A stretch of DNA of 13,559 bases from Lawsonibacter sp. (GCA_022798855.1 JAAWNI010000035.1:1-13559), one strand, 5' to 3'; positions 7,344 through 13,401 are shown, counted from the first letter of the stretch. Notes: a model not told the origin generated them from the letters alone. Numbers and translations: made by a program.

Positions 7344-7422
7344 TGTAGGGCAAGGGTTCTGCCCTTGCCTGAGATAGATTTCCTCCTCTGTAAAGCGGCA
7401 AGGGCAGAGCCCTTGCCCTACA
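7344..7422. repeat. Double-hairpin intergenic repeat, copy 1 (TGTAGGG...CCCTACA ends)
   Basis: The element begins TGTAGGG (7344-7350) and ends with its exact complement CCCTACA (7416-7422). Inside are two perfect hairpins: GGCAAGGG-ttctg-CCCTTGCC (7349-7369) and GGCAAGGG-cagag-CCCTTGCC (7397-7417), separated by an AT-richer spacer ending AAAGCGGC. The halves are also complementary to each other (25-bp arms with one mismatch), so a long single stem is possible. It fills the space between the UBA-like gene and the response regulator and could act as a terminator-like or mRNA-stabilising structure. I recall similar GTAGGG/CCCTAC repeats in Oscillospiraceae genomes, without a firm name. Confidence 0.85.
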
Positions 7423-7453
7423 TAACGGACAAAATCATTTGAGGTGAACGGAT

Positions 7454-8128
7454 ATGTCAGAACGCATCCTGCTGGTGGAGGACGAGGAAAAGCTGGCCCG
7501 CATGGTGGAGCTGGAGCTGAAATACGAGGGCTACCAGGTGGAGAAGGCCCTGGACGGACGGAAGGGGCTGGAGCTGGCGCTGAGCGGCGGCTTCGACCTG
7601 GTGCTGCTGGACATCATGCTGCCCCAGCTGTCGGGGATGGAGGTGCTGCGCCGGCTGCGGCGGGAGAGCCAGATCCCCGTGATCATGCTGACCGCCCGGG
7701 ACAGCGTGGTGGACAAGGTGGCTGGGCTGGACTCCGGCGCCGACGACTACGTGACAAAGCCCTTTGCCATCGAGGAGCTGCTGGCCCGGATTCGGGCCGT
7801 CCTGCGGAACAAGAGCGGCCAGAGCGGGGCCCCCCTGGCGGTGGGCCCGCTGGTGATGGATGTGGAGAAGCACCAGGTCATGGTGCGGGGGCAGAGCGTG
7901 GAGCTGACCAAAAAGGAGTTCGACCTGCTGCGGCATCTGCTGGAGAACAAGGACCGGGTCCTCACCCGGGAGGCCCTTCTGGACGCGGTATGGGGCTTCG
8001 ACTTTGTGGGGGAGACCAACTCGGTGGACGTCTATATCCGCTTCCTCCGCTCCAAGCTGGACGATGCCTTTGGCTTGAAGCTGATCCACACCGTCCGGGG
8101 CGTGGGCTATGTGATAAAGGAGGAGTAA
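7454..8128 (+). CDS. OmpR/PhoB-family response regulator
   Basis: A 224-residue two-domain regulator. The receiver domain (1-120) has the acidic pocket VEDEE (9-12), phospho-acceptor D53 in LLDIMLP, switch threonine T80 in MLTAR and K102 in YVTKPF. The C-terminal winged helix (about 130-224) has the standard ending VELTKKEFDLLRHLLENKDR, VDVYIRFLRSKLD and IHTVRGVGYVIKEE, and binds DNA when the protein is phosphorylated. The start ATG is about 9 nt after GAGG. The stop is 4 nt before the flavodoxin-like gene, whose ribosome site GGAGGAG lies in the last codons here, so the two are co-translated. The partner kinase is one gene further on. The overall resemblance is to ArlR/CssR-type regulators; the signal and targets cannot be read from the sequence. 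Confidence 0.95.
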   Translation: MSERILLVEDEEKLARMVELELKYEGYQVEKALDGRKGLELALSGGFDLVLLDIMLPQLSGMEVLRRLRRESQIPVIMLTARDSVVDKVAGLDSGADDYVTKPFAIEELLARIRAVLRNKSGQSGAPLAVGPLVMDVEKHQVMVRGQSVELTKKEFDLLRHLLENKDRVLTREALLDAVWGFDFVGETNSVDVYIRFLRSKLDDAFGLKLIHTVRGVGYVIKEE

Positions 8129-8132
8129 CACG

Positions 8133-8636
8133 ATGGTGATTGTCTACCGTTCCAATACCGGGTTTACCAGGGAGTACGCCGAGATGCTGGGCCGGGCGGA
8201 AAAAATGAAGGCCTGCCCCTTGTCAGAAGCCCAGGGCAAGGTGGGCCCCGGGGAGTCCGTCTTTTACATGGGCCCGCTGATGGCGGGCCACATCTCCGGC
8301 ATTGACCAGGCGGTGAAAAAATTTGCCGTCAAGGGGGTGTGCGGTGTGGGCATGTCCCCGGCTTCGCCCCAGGTGCTGGAGGCGCTGTCCAAGGCCAACT
8401 ACACCTCCGGCGCCCCTATCTTCTACCTCCAGGGGGGCTGGGCCCCGAAAAAGGTGGGCTGGCTCAAGCGCCGGATGGTGGGCATGGCCACCAAGTCCAT
8501 GCGTGCGTCCCTCCAGGACAAGGGGGGCCGCCGCACCCCCGAGGAGGACCGGCAATTGGATTTTCTCATCCATGGGGGCAGCTTTGTGGCCTTTGAGAAC
8601 CTGGAGGCCATCCGGGCGTGGATGAAACGGGCGTAG
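8133..8636 (+). CDS. Flavodoxin-like protein encoded inside a two-component operon
   Basis: A 167-residue cytoplasmic protein that opens with a flavodoxin-type strand and phosphate-binding loop, MVIVYRSNTGFTREYAEML, where SNTGFTREYA matches the T/S-x-T-G-x-T-x-x-Y-A FMN-binding pattern. ESVFYMGPLMAGHISGIDQA resembles the second flavin loop of HemG/flavodoxin_5-type proteins, which carry FMN and shuttle electrons. The middle (KKVGWLKRRMVGMATKSMRA) is a basic helix also seen in that group. It sits between the response regulator (4 nt upstream) and the histidine kinase, so it is likely part of the same unit and perhaps linked to redox sensing; that role is inference. The TAG stop is the TAG of the GTAGGG end of the second double-hairpin repeat, so repeat insertion may have fixed the C-terminus. 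Confidence 0.8.
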   Translation: MVIVYRSNTGFTREYAEMLGRAEKMKACPLSEAQGKVGPGESVFYMGPLMAGHISGIDQAVKKFAVKGVCGVGMSPASPQVLEALSKANYTSGAPIFYLQGGWAPKKVGWLKRRMVGMATKSMRASLQDKGGRRTPEEDRQLDFLIHGGSFVAFENLEAIRAWMKRA

Positions 8637-8709
8637 GGACACGACTTGTCGTGTCCGCCCTCCCGGAACATTTACGACCAAAGCGGCCACGGCAAGCCGT
8701 GGCCCTACA
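8633..8709. repeat. Double-hairpin intergenic repeat, copy 2 (overlaps the flavodoxin stop)
   Basis: Same architecture as copy 1, with different stems. It begins GTAGGG (8633-8638) and ends CCCTAC (8703-8708). The left hairpin is GGACACGAC-tt-GTCGTGTCC (8637-8656) and the right is GGCCACGGC-aa-GCCGTGGCC (8685-8704), both perfect 9-bp stems. The right hairpin is again preceded by AAAGCGGC, as in copy 1. The two stems do not resemble each other or copy 1, so the pairing is kept while the sequence is not. It lies between the flavodoxin stop and the kinase ribosome site and may lower or separate kinase expression. Confidence 0.85.
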
Positions 8710-8743
8710 GACATTCGCGTCATTCTGGCAGGAGGTGGTCCCC

Positions 8744-10198
8744 ATGGCCCGAAAACTCCACAAATTCCAGACCCCGCCGCCGGCGGACCCCATCGCCGCC
8801 GCCCGGGACTCCTCCCTGGCCTTCCGGCTGAACGTGGGCTTCTTCCTGCGGCAGATGGGCGTCTTTCTGGTGATGGACCTGCTTCTGCTGGGGCTGGCCG
8901 TTTTGGGCCTGTTCGCCTACGCGGAGAACCGGTGCGCCGACGTGGCCCTGCTGGTCAGCCAGCGGGGGGTGCCCTCCGAGGACGCCCTCTCCTGGATGGA
9001 GGCCAGCGACTACACCATCACCCCCCTGGACCGGGCGCCGGAGGGCTATCCTGACACCTCCGATTGGCTGCCTTTCTGCCGCCAGGAGACTTGGGAGGGC
9101 CTGCGGACCTGGGACCTCAGCCGCTTTTACACCATCGAAATGCCCAACGACGGCCAGCCCTACGCCATTACGGTGGACCTGTCCGGCATTTTTAAAGGGC
9201 TGTATTGGGCGGGGATTGCAATTTTGGCTTGTCAGGGGCTGTCCCTGATCTCCGGCCTGTTCCGCAGCGAGCGCTCCATCCGCAGGGTGCTCCGGCCCAT
9301 CCAGGACCTGGCCGCCACGGCGGCCCGGCTCAACTCCATGACCCACATGTCCAAGCGGGAGATTGAGAGCCTGGCCGGGGAGCTGGACAAGATCGACGCC
9401 GGCCATCTGGACAGCCGCATCGACCTGCCCCCCACCCAGAAGGAGCTGCGCTCCCTGGCCAAGTCCATCAATGAGATGATGGACCGGGTAAATCAGGCCT
9501 ACAGCGCCCAAATGCGCTTTGTCTCCGACGCCAGCCACGAGCTGCGCACCCCCATCGCCGTCATCCAGGGCTACGCCGCCCTGCTGGACCGGTGGGGCAA
9601 GAGCGACCCGGAGGCTTTGCAGGAGTCCATCGACGCCATCCGGGGGGAGGCAGCTTCCATGGAGCGGCTGGTGGAGCAGCTTCTCTTCCTGGCCTGGGGG
9701 GACAACGACTCCCAGCCGGTGAAGATGGAGCGCCTGGACCTGGCCGAGTTGGCCGGGGAGGTGCTGCGGGAGGAGGAGATGATCCACCCGGAGCGGACCT
9801 TCCTCCCCCGCTGGGGGGAGGAGCCGGTCAGCATATATGCTGACCCCGGCCTGGTCAAACAGGTGCTGCGTATTTTGATGGACAACAGCCTGAAATACAG
9901 CCCCCCCGAGGGGCGCATCTACCTCCGGGTGGGTGAGCGGCAGGGCTATGTCCGCCTCACCGTCCAGGACGAGGGGATGGGCATCCAGCCCGAAGGAATC
10001 CCCCACATTTTTGAGCGGTTTTACCGCACCGACCAGTCCCGGGACCGGAAGACCGGGGGCACCGGCCTGGGGCTGTCCATCGCCAAGTGGATCGTGGAGC
10101 GCCACGGCGGCTGGTTCGAGGTGATGTCCCGGCCGGATGTGGGGACCCGGATCACCGCCGTCCTGCCCGCCGCCCAGGAGGAGGTGAAGGCCTCGTGA
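8744..10198 (+). CDS. Membrane sensor histidine kinase, partner of the OmpR-family regulator
   Basis: A 484-residue kinase. The ATG at 8744 follows AGGAGG by 8 nt; an upstream in-frame ATG at 8618 would translate the flavodoxin end and the repeat, so I reject it. TM1 is about 33-59 and TM2 about 153-171, enclosing an extracytoplasmic sensor domain of about 95 residues with no family I recognise. A HAMP-like linker follows (about 172-254). The H-box FVSDASHELRTP has the phospho-histidine at 265. The ATP-binding domain has the N-box NSLKYS (381-386), G1 DEGMGI (409-414), F-box FERFYR (423-428) and G2 GGTGLGLS (438-445). All key residues are present, so the enzyme should be active. It autophosphorylates and passes the phosphate to the regulator encoded two genes upstream. 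Its TGA overlaps the GTG start of the acetyltransferase. Confidence 0.95.
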   Translation: MARKLHKFQTPPPADPIAAARDSSLAFRLNVGFFLRQMGVFLVMDLLLLGLAVLGLFAYAENRCADVALLVSQRGVPSEDALSWMEASDYTITPLDRAPEGYPDTSDWLPFCRQETWEGLRTWDLSRFYTIEMPNDGQPYAITVDLSGIFKGLYWAGIAILACQGLSLISGLFRSERSIRRVLRPIQDLAATAARLNSMTHMSKREIESLAGELDKIDAGHLDSRIDLPPTQKELRSLAKSINEMMDRVNQAYSAQMRFVSDASHELRTPIAVIQGYAALLDRWGKSDPEALQESIDAIRGEAASMERLVEQLLFLAWGDNDSQPVKMERLDLAELAGEVLREEEMIHPERTFLPRWGEEPVSIYADPGLVKQVLRILMDNSLKYSPPEGRIYLRVGERQGYVRLTVQDEGMGIQPEGIPHIFERFYRTDQSRDRKTGGTGLGLSIAKWIVERHGGWFEVMSRPDVGTRITAVLPAAQEEVKAS

Positions 10199-10770
10199 AG
10201 CTTCGGTTCGCCGCCGGGGCGGACGCGCCCGCCCTGCTGGCCATCTATGAGCGGTACATCCCCACCACCGTCACCTTTGAGTATGTTCTGCCCAGCCAGG
10301 GGGAATTTCTCCGCCGGGTGGAGGACATCTCAGCGGTGTACCCCTACCTGGTTTTGGAGGAGGAGGGGGCGGCCTTGGGCTACGCCTACGCCCACCGCGT
10401 CGCGGAGCGGGCCGCCTACAGCTGGGGCGCGGAGCTGTCCATTTACCTCCATCCGAAGGCGGCCGGCCAAGGGGCGGGCCGCCGGCTGTACCAGGCCCTG
10501 ATGGAGCTGCTGCGGCTCCAGGGGGTGCGGACGGTGTACGGCCTTGTCTCCAGCCCCAACCCGGCCAGCGAAAGGCTCCATGAGGCCCTGGGCTTCCGGC
10601 GGGCGGGGGTGCAGAAAAACGCCGGATATAAAAACGGCCGGTGGATCGACCTCCTGTGGTTCGAAAAGGCAATCGCGCCCTACGATCCGGAGCCCGCCCC
10701 GATCATCCCCGTCCGGGAACTGCCTGGGGAGCGGGTCCAGGAGGTTTTGGAACGCTTTTTCCGAATATAG
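10195..10770 (+). CDS. GNAT-family N-acetyltransferase (phosphinothricin acetyltransferase-like)
   Basis: A 191-residue acetyltransferase that would transfer acetyl from acetyl-CoA to an amine. It starts at GTG (10195), overlapping the kinase stop in GTGA, with GGAGG about 10 nt upstream, which implies translational coupling. The sequence follows the bar/PAT-like group: IYERYIPTTVTFEY near the N-terminus, a central strand GAELSIYLHP, the pyrophosphate loop GQGAGRRLYQ (91-100), then SPNPASERLHEALGF and the C-terminal NGRWIDLLWFEKAI. The loop fits the Q/R-x-x-G-x-G/A motif. Members of this group act on phosphinothricin, methionine sulfoximine or other amino-acid-like amines; the substrate here is unknown. 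A tail of about 30 residues (160-191) extends beyond the domain. Its position as last gene of the two-component cluster suggests shared expression, and the bidirectional terminator follows directly. Confidence 0.88.
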   Translation: MKLRFAAGADAPALLAIYERYIPTTVTFEYVLPSQGEFLRRVEDISAVYPYLVLEEEGAALGYAYAHRVAERAAYSWGAELSIYLHPKAAGQGAGRRLYQALMELLRLQGVRTVYGLVSSPNPASERLHEALGFRRAGVQKNAGYKNGRWIDLLWFEKAIAPYDPEPAPIIPVRELPGERVQEVLERFFRI

Positions 10771-10771
10771 C

Positions 10772-10803
10772 AAAAAACTGGTGCGTTCAGCACCAGTTTT
10801 TTT
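10772..10803. terminator. Bidirectional rho-independent terminator
   Basis: CTGGTGC (10778-10784) and GCACCAG (10790-10796) enclose loop GTTCA, with an A6 run before and a T7 run after. Both strands therefore show a stem followed by a U tract, which ends the plus-strand kinase/acetyltransferase unit and the minus-strand traX-like gene. Confidence 0.92.
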
Positions 10804-10822
10804 GCGGCAGTCGAATGCGGAA

Positions 10823-11533
10823 TCAGACCTGCAAAATAAGCCGGGCCGCAAAGATCGCGAATAGATGGGCGGGATAAAAGATGTAGAAAAACCATTTGGG
10901 GATTTTCAAGCCGCTCTTTGTGGGGAGATAGATGAGGAGGACGGGAAGCACGCCGAAAATCGTCCAGTTGACCGCGTGGCCGCCTATGACCAGAGAGCGG
11001 GGGTCAGCCAGGTCGCCGCCCCACAGGGCGGGGAGCCAGAAGAGAACATACAGCGCCGCGCCCCAGGCCGGACGGTCCCGCAGAAGGTAGAAAATCAGCA
11101 TCATAATCAGCCCGTTGGCCCCGTAATCGAAGTTGAGGAACATCAGCAGGGCCAGACAGCCGATCAACAGCCACCACTTCCGCCTGATCCAGCCGCACAT
11201 GGCCAGCTGGCTGACAAACAGGGTGAAGAAAATATTCATATTGCGCCACTCCGTCTGCCAGTCGTGGAGGTGGAACGCCAAAACATAAAAGGGCTGCGAG
11301 ATGACGGCGAAAGCGGCCAGCCGGAGCAGGTATTTTTTAAGGTCCCTGGTGTACAGCAGCCCCACGGTCATACAGTAGCAGAAAATCGGAAAGGCCAGCC
11401 GGCCGATCCATCGAAAGACGGGATATTCGGGAAAGAATACGGTGCCCACATGGTCGACCGCCATAGAAATAATAGCGATCAGCTTCAGCAGGTTGGTGTC
11501 CAGATTTGTCTTTAGTTTCAGCTGTGCGTCCAT
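10823..11533 (-). CDS. TraX-family polytopic membrane protein
   Basis: A 236-residue membrane protein. The TraX family (Pfam TraX) is named for the F-plasmid protein that N-acetylates pilin and is related to membrane acyltransferases; in Firmicutes the chromosomal members have no settled role. The N-terminus LDTNLLKLIAIISMAVDHVG is the family signature, including the DH pair. WIGRLAFPIFCYCMTVG follows, and near the C-terminus comes FYIFYPAHLFAIF, matching the usual YPxHL ending. About seven hydrophobic segments are visible. The start ATG at 11533 has AAAGGAG about 11 nt upstream. The gene converges with the acetyltransferase across a shared terminator. A GC-rich hairpin (11563-11586) lies in the leader. 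Despite its name, nothing nearby suggests conjugation. Confidence 0.9.
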   Translation of the reverse strand: MDAQLKLKTNLDTNLLKLIAIISMAVDHVGTVFFPEYPVFRWIGRLAFPIFCYCMTVGLLYTRDLKKYLLRLAAFAVISQPFYVLAFHLHDWQTEWRNMNIFFTLFVSQLAMCGWIRRKWWLLIGCLALLMFLNFDYGANGLIMMLIFYLLRDRPAWGAALYVLFWLPALWGGDLADPRSLVIGGHAVNWTIFGVLPVLLIYLPTKSGLKIPKWFFYIFYPAHLFAIFAARLILQV

Positions 11534-11562
11534 TTTGAATGATGCTCCTTTTTGAAAATTTG

Positions 11563-11586
11563 GCGGGGGCGGCTATGCGCCCCCGC
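11563..11586 (-). promoter_or_regulatory. GC-rich hairpin in the traX-like leader
   Basis: GCGGGGGCG (11563-11571) pairs perfectly with CGCCCCCGC (11578-11586) around a 6-nt loop, 15 bp upstream of the ribosome site of the TraX-family gene. On the minus strand it is followed by AAATTTTC rather than a clean U tract, so it may be a weak attenuator, a stabilising 5' structure, or the terminator of an unseen transcript. Confidence 0.4.
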
Positions 11587-11690
11587 GCTTTGAGCCAAAC
11601 AAAAACACCGCGCGGGCAAGCCGGCACAGTGTGAAAAGCATATTCCACCATACAAAAAAAGCAGCATGAATAAATACGGCAAAGGCACCC

Positions 11691-11720
11691 TTTACAAACA
11701 AGGGTGGAATGTCGTATAAT
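11691..11720 (+). promoter_or_regulatory. Strong sigma-A promoter of the candidate small RNA
   Basis: TTTACA (11691-11696), an 18-bp spacer and a perfect TATAAT (11715-11720). The expected transcription start (about 11726-11728) falls at the first base pairs of the structured RNA described next. No annotated gene follows within 280 bp on this strand. Confidence 0.7.
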
Positions 11721-11724
11721 ACCC

Positions 11725-11821
11725 AATGCGGATACGGTTGGTTGCCGTTGTATAGGTGGAGGTTTCACCTGTGCAGGCTTGCGGGTGCGCCAACACCCGT
11801 AAGCCGCCGCATTTTTGTTTT
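11725..11821 (+). ncRNA. Candidate structured small RNA, about 95 nt, multi-helix junction with terminator
   Basis: The stretch folds by eye into a closed junction. P1 pairs AATGCGG (11725-11731) with CCGCATT (11807-11813). Inside are P2, ACGG-TTGGTTG-CCGT (starting about 11734); P3, AGGTG-GAGGTTT-CACCT (11754-11770); and P4, the 12-bp hairpin GGCTTGCGGGTG (11776-11787) / CACCCGTAAGCC (11794-11805) with loop CGCCAA and one G-U pair. The 3' side of P1 runs into ATTTTTGTTTT (11811-11821), as in a terminator. The P2 loop TTGG could pair with CCAA of the P4 loop. A consensus promoter sits just upstream. It has a tRNA-like 7-4-5 stem plan but no T-arm or anticodon arrangement, and I do not recognise it as a known family. 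A competing 60-codon reading frame overlaps it (GTG at 11771). Confidence 0.6.
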
Positions 11822-11953
11822 CCCGTCGATTATATCACGTCTATCTGGACAGCGCAAGAGGACAATACACCATACCATGGAAAAAATACAGGCTGGAGAG
11901 GCAAAAGGCCCTCCAGCCTGATTCCGCATCCACAGCCATGGAACGCTGTTTGA
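11771..11953 (+). CDS. Possible 60-residue protein overlapping the candidate RNA (weak)
   Basis: GGTGGAGG (11755-11762) stands 8 nt before a GTG that opens a 60-codon frame, starting MQACGCANTRKPPHFCFPVD and ending TGA at 11953. It contains three cysteines and several Pro/Arg/Lys residues, has no membrane segment and matches no family I know. The frame crosses the P4 hairpin, the T-run terminator and the terminator of the zinc-ribbon gene on the other strand, so most transcripts would stop before its end. I list it because the ribosome site is good and the promoter upstream is strong, but the RNA reading explains the sequence better. Confidence 0.2.
   Translation: MQACGCANTRKPPHFCFPVDYITSIWTAQEDNTPYHGKNTGWRGKRPSSLIPHPQPWNAV
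11879..11920 (-). terminator. Rho-independent terminator of the zinc-ribbon gene
   Basis: On the minus strand CAGGCTGGAG (11920-11911) pairs perfectly with CTCCAGCCTG (11898-11889), with further GGC/GCC pairing inside the 12-nt loop, followed by TATTTTTT. It lies about 90 bp after the stop of the zinc-ribbon gene. On the plus strand there is no T tract after it. The rest of 11921-12006 holds only a small TGACA...TGTCA hairpin (about 11951-11970). Confidence 0.85.
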
Positions 11954-12006
11954 CAGATAAAATCTTGTCAGTCCAACATTCCTCAATTGTGGGTACAGGT
12001 TCTTTG

Positions 12007-12282
12007 TCAATGTAAGAATAACCACAGGACAACCGCCGCCACAGCCAGCCCCAAGATGATCCAGGGGGCCGGGCTGCTTTTTTTCTCCTGGGCCGGCTTG
12101 CGTGAGGTATAAAAATTGAGTTCCTTTTGCTGTTTGGCCTGGACTTCCTCCCTGGCGCGTTCCTGCTGTCTCTCCAGGTCCTGGATCAGCCGGAGCTCGG
12201 CGTCCAGCGTCGCGCCGCAGTAGGTGCAGAAAATGCGGGAATCCTCATTGACGCGGCGGCATTCAGGGCAGCGTTTCGACAT
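12007..12282 (-). CDS. Small zinc-ribbon protein with C-terminal membrane anchor
   Basis: A 91-residue protein. The start ATG at 12282 has AAGGAG 7 nt upstream. An N-terminal zinc ribbon is formed by C5-P-E-C8 and C19-T-Y-C22, the two CxxC knuckles spaced as in many bacterial zinc-ribbon domains. Residues 27-56 are charged and rich in Glu, Gln and Arg (LRLIQDLERQQERAREEVQA) and should form a helix or coiled coil. A polar linker leads to one hydrophobic segment at the very end (WIILGLAVAAVVLWLFLH, about 73-90), giving a tail-anchored topology with the ribbon in the cytoplasm. Function unknown; such proteins may recruit a partner to the membrane. It has its own consensus promoter and its own terminator, so it can be expressed apart from the dipeptidase gene upstream. 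Confidence 0.85.
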   Translation of the reverse strand: MSKRCPECRRVNEDSRIFCTYCGATLDAELRLIQDLERQQERAREEVQAKQQKELNFYTSRKPAQEKKSSPAPWIILGLAVAAVVLWLFLH

Positions 12283-12341
12283 AATGATACTCCTTCAGCG
12301 TGCGGCGCACAGGTCCGCCATATCGCTCTTCTGTGACCTGG

Positions 12342-12370
12342 ATTATAACAGAAAAGCGCCGCTGCCGCAA
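12342..12370 (-). promoter_or_regulatory. Sigma-A promoter of the zinc-ribbon gene
   Basis: On the minus strand TTGCGG (12370-12365), a 17-bp spacer and a perfect TATAAT (12347-12342) lie 60 bp before the zinc-ribbon start and begin about 12 bp after the dipeptidase stop codon. No terminator separates it from the dipeptidase, so read-through is also possible. Confidence 0.75.
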
Positions 12371-12381
12371 GATGATTTTGC

Positions 12382-13401
12382 TCAAATGCACTGTTTCCTG
12401 AAAAAATCAAGGGAGTTCTTCCATAAAATCCCATCTACCACAGCCGGAGGAAGCCCCCGGTCCAGGAAGTACTGGTACAGCCCGGCGAAGCGGCCGGGGC
12501 TGTCCAGGCCCGGCGGGACGTCGGTGCCGTCGGCGTCGGAGCCAAGCGCCAGGCAGCGCTCCGCGCCCAGCTCCAAAAAGCGCTCCACATGGCGGTACAG
12601 GTCGTCCAGGGTGGCGGGGCGGCCCCCGGCGCGGAGAAAATCCTGGGCGTAGTTCAGGCCGATGAGGCAGCCGCGCCCCACCATCTCCCTGATCTGTTCG
12701 TCGGTGAGGTTGCGCCTGTGCCCGCACACCGACCGGGCGTTGGAGTGGCTGGCGGCGAAGGGCTTTCTGGCAACGCTCAGAAAGTCGTCCAGCCCCCTGT
12801 CATTCAGGTGGGACACATCCGCGATGACCCCCTGGCGCTCCAGCTCCGGGACCACCTCCCTGCCAAAGGGTGACAGCCCGTGGTCCGTCGCATTTCCGGA
12901 GCCGATCTCATTCTCCCCGTTCCAGGTGAGGGTCATCATCCTCACACCGTCCCGGGCCAGGACCTCCACCCGGTCCAGCCGCCCGGCCAGGACGGAGCCG
13001 TTTTCCACCGTGAGGATGGCGGCTGTCCTGCCCTGGCTCCAGGCTTCCTCCACGTCCTCCGCGCTGCGGCAGGGGAGGACCTGGGTGGACAGGGCATCCA
13101 TCTGCCGCTGGAAGTTTCGCCGGTGGAGGTCGTAGTAGGCGGCCGCTTCCTCCCCTTTCAGCTCGTCGGGGATGAAAATGGCGCAGCACTGGCACCAGCG
13201 CACCTCCTTCGGGACGGCGGACAGGGAGAAGTGCCGGCCGGGGAGGTCCAGGGTGTCCACCCCATGGGCCCGGCTGGTGAGCGCGGCGGCGGCTTCCCGC
13301 CGTTGGGCCGGGTCCCGGAGGGTGGCCAGCAGGCTATAGTCCTCCGCCGTCAGGGCGGTAAGGGTGTCACAGTGCAGGTCGATAAGGGCGTAGGGAAACA
13401 T
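12382..13401 (-). CDS. Membrane dipeptidase (peptidase family M19, renal dipeptidase-like)
   Basis: A 339-residue zinc enzyme of the amidohydrolase fold that cleaves dipeptides, including those with D-residues at the C-terminal position. The expected metal ligands are present in order: H10 and D12 in IDLHCDT, bridging E133 in LTVENG, H198 in ADVSHLN and H219 in ASHSNAR. The conserved D289 lies in LGSDADG near the C-terminus. MTLTWNGENEIGSG and GLSPFGREVV are also family sequences. Despite the family name there is no signal peptide or anchor, so it should be cytoplasmic, as is usual for clostridial members. The start ATG at 13401 has AAGGAG 7 nt upstream. Length matches bacterial M19 enzymes. 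It is the first gene of a short minus-strand run that includes the zinc-ribbon gene. The substrate is not predictable; salvage of peptides or cell-wall dipeptides is plausible. Confidence 0.95.
   Translation of the reverse strand: MFPYALIDLHCDTLTALTAEDYSLLATLRDPAQRREAAAALTSRAHGVDTLDLPGRHFSLSAVPKEVRWCQCCAIFIPDELKGEEAAAYYDLHRRNFQRQMDALSTQVLPCRSAEDVEEAWSQGRTAAILTVENGSVLAGRLDRVEVLARDGVRMMTLTWNGENEIGSGNATDHGLSPFGREVVPELERQGVIADVSHLNDRGLDDFLSVARKPFAASHSNARSVCGHRRNLTDEQIREMVGRGCLIGLNYAQDFLRAGGRPATLDDLYRHVERFLELGAERCLALGSDADGTDVPPGLDSPGRFAGLYQYFLDRGLPPAVVDGILWKNSLDFFRKQCI

Noticed and set aside
7344..7422. CRISPR array or phage attachment site at the first repeat
   Set aside because: Only two inverted, not direct, units and no regular spacers; the structure is a double hairpin.
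8618..8743. Upstream in-frame extension of the histidine kinase from an ATG at 8618
   Set aside because: It would translate the end of the flavodoxin-like gene and the repeat hairpins; AGGAGG 8 nt before 8744 marks the true start.
7457..10105. Long minus-strand frames opposite the two-component genes (7457-8131 and 8720-10105)
   Set aside because: Mirror frames produced by GC-rich codons; the plus-strand products have complete catalytic motifs.
10823..11533. Conjugation locus, suggested by the TraX name
   Set aside because: TraX-family proteins are common, isolated chromosomal genes in Firmicutes and no transfer genes lie next to this one.
11725..11813. tRNA gene, suggested by 7-, 4- and 5-bp stems with 7-nt loops
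   Set aside because: No T-arm with TTC loop, five nucleotides between the second and third stems, and a 12-bp fourth stem; the similarity to a cloverleaf is superficial.
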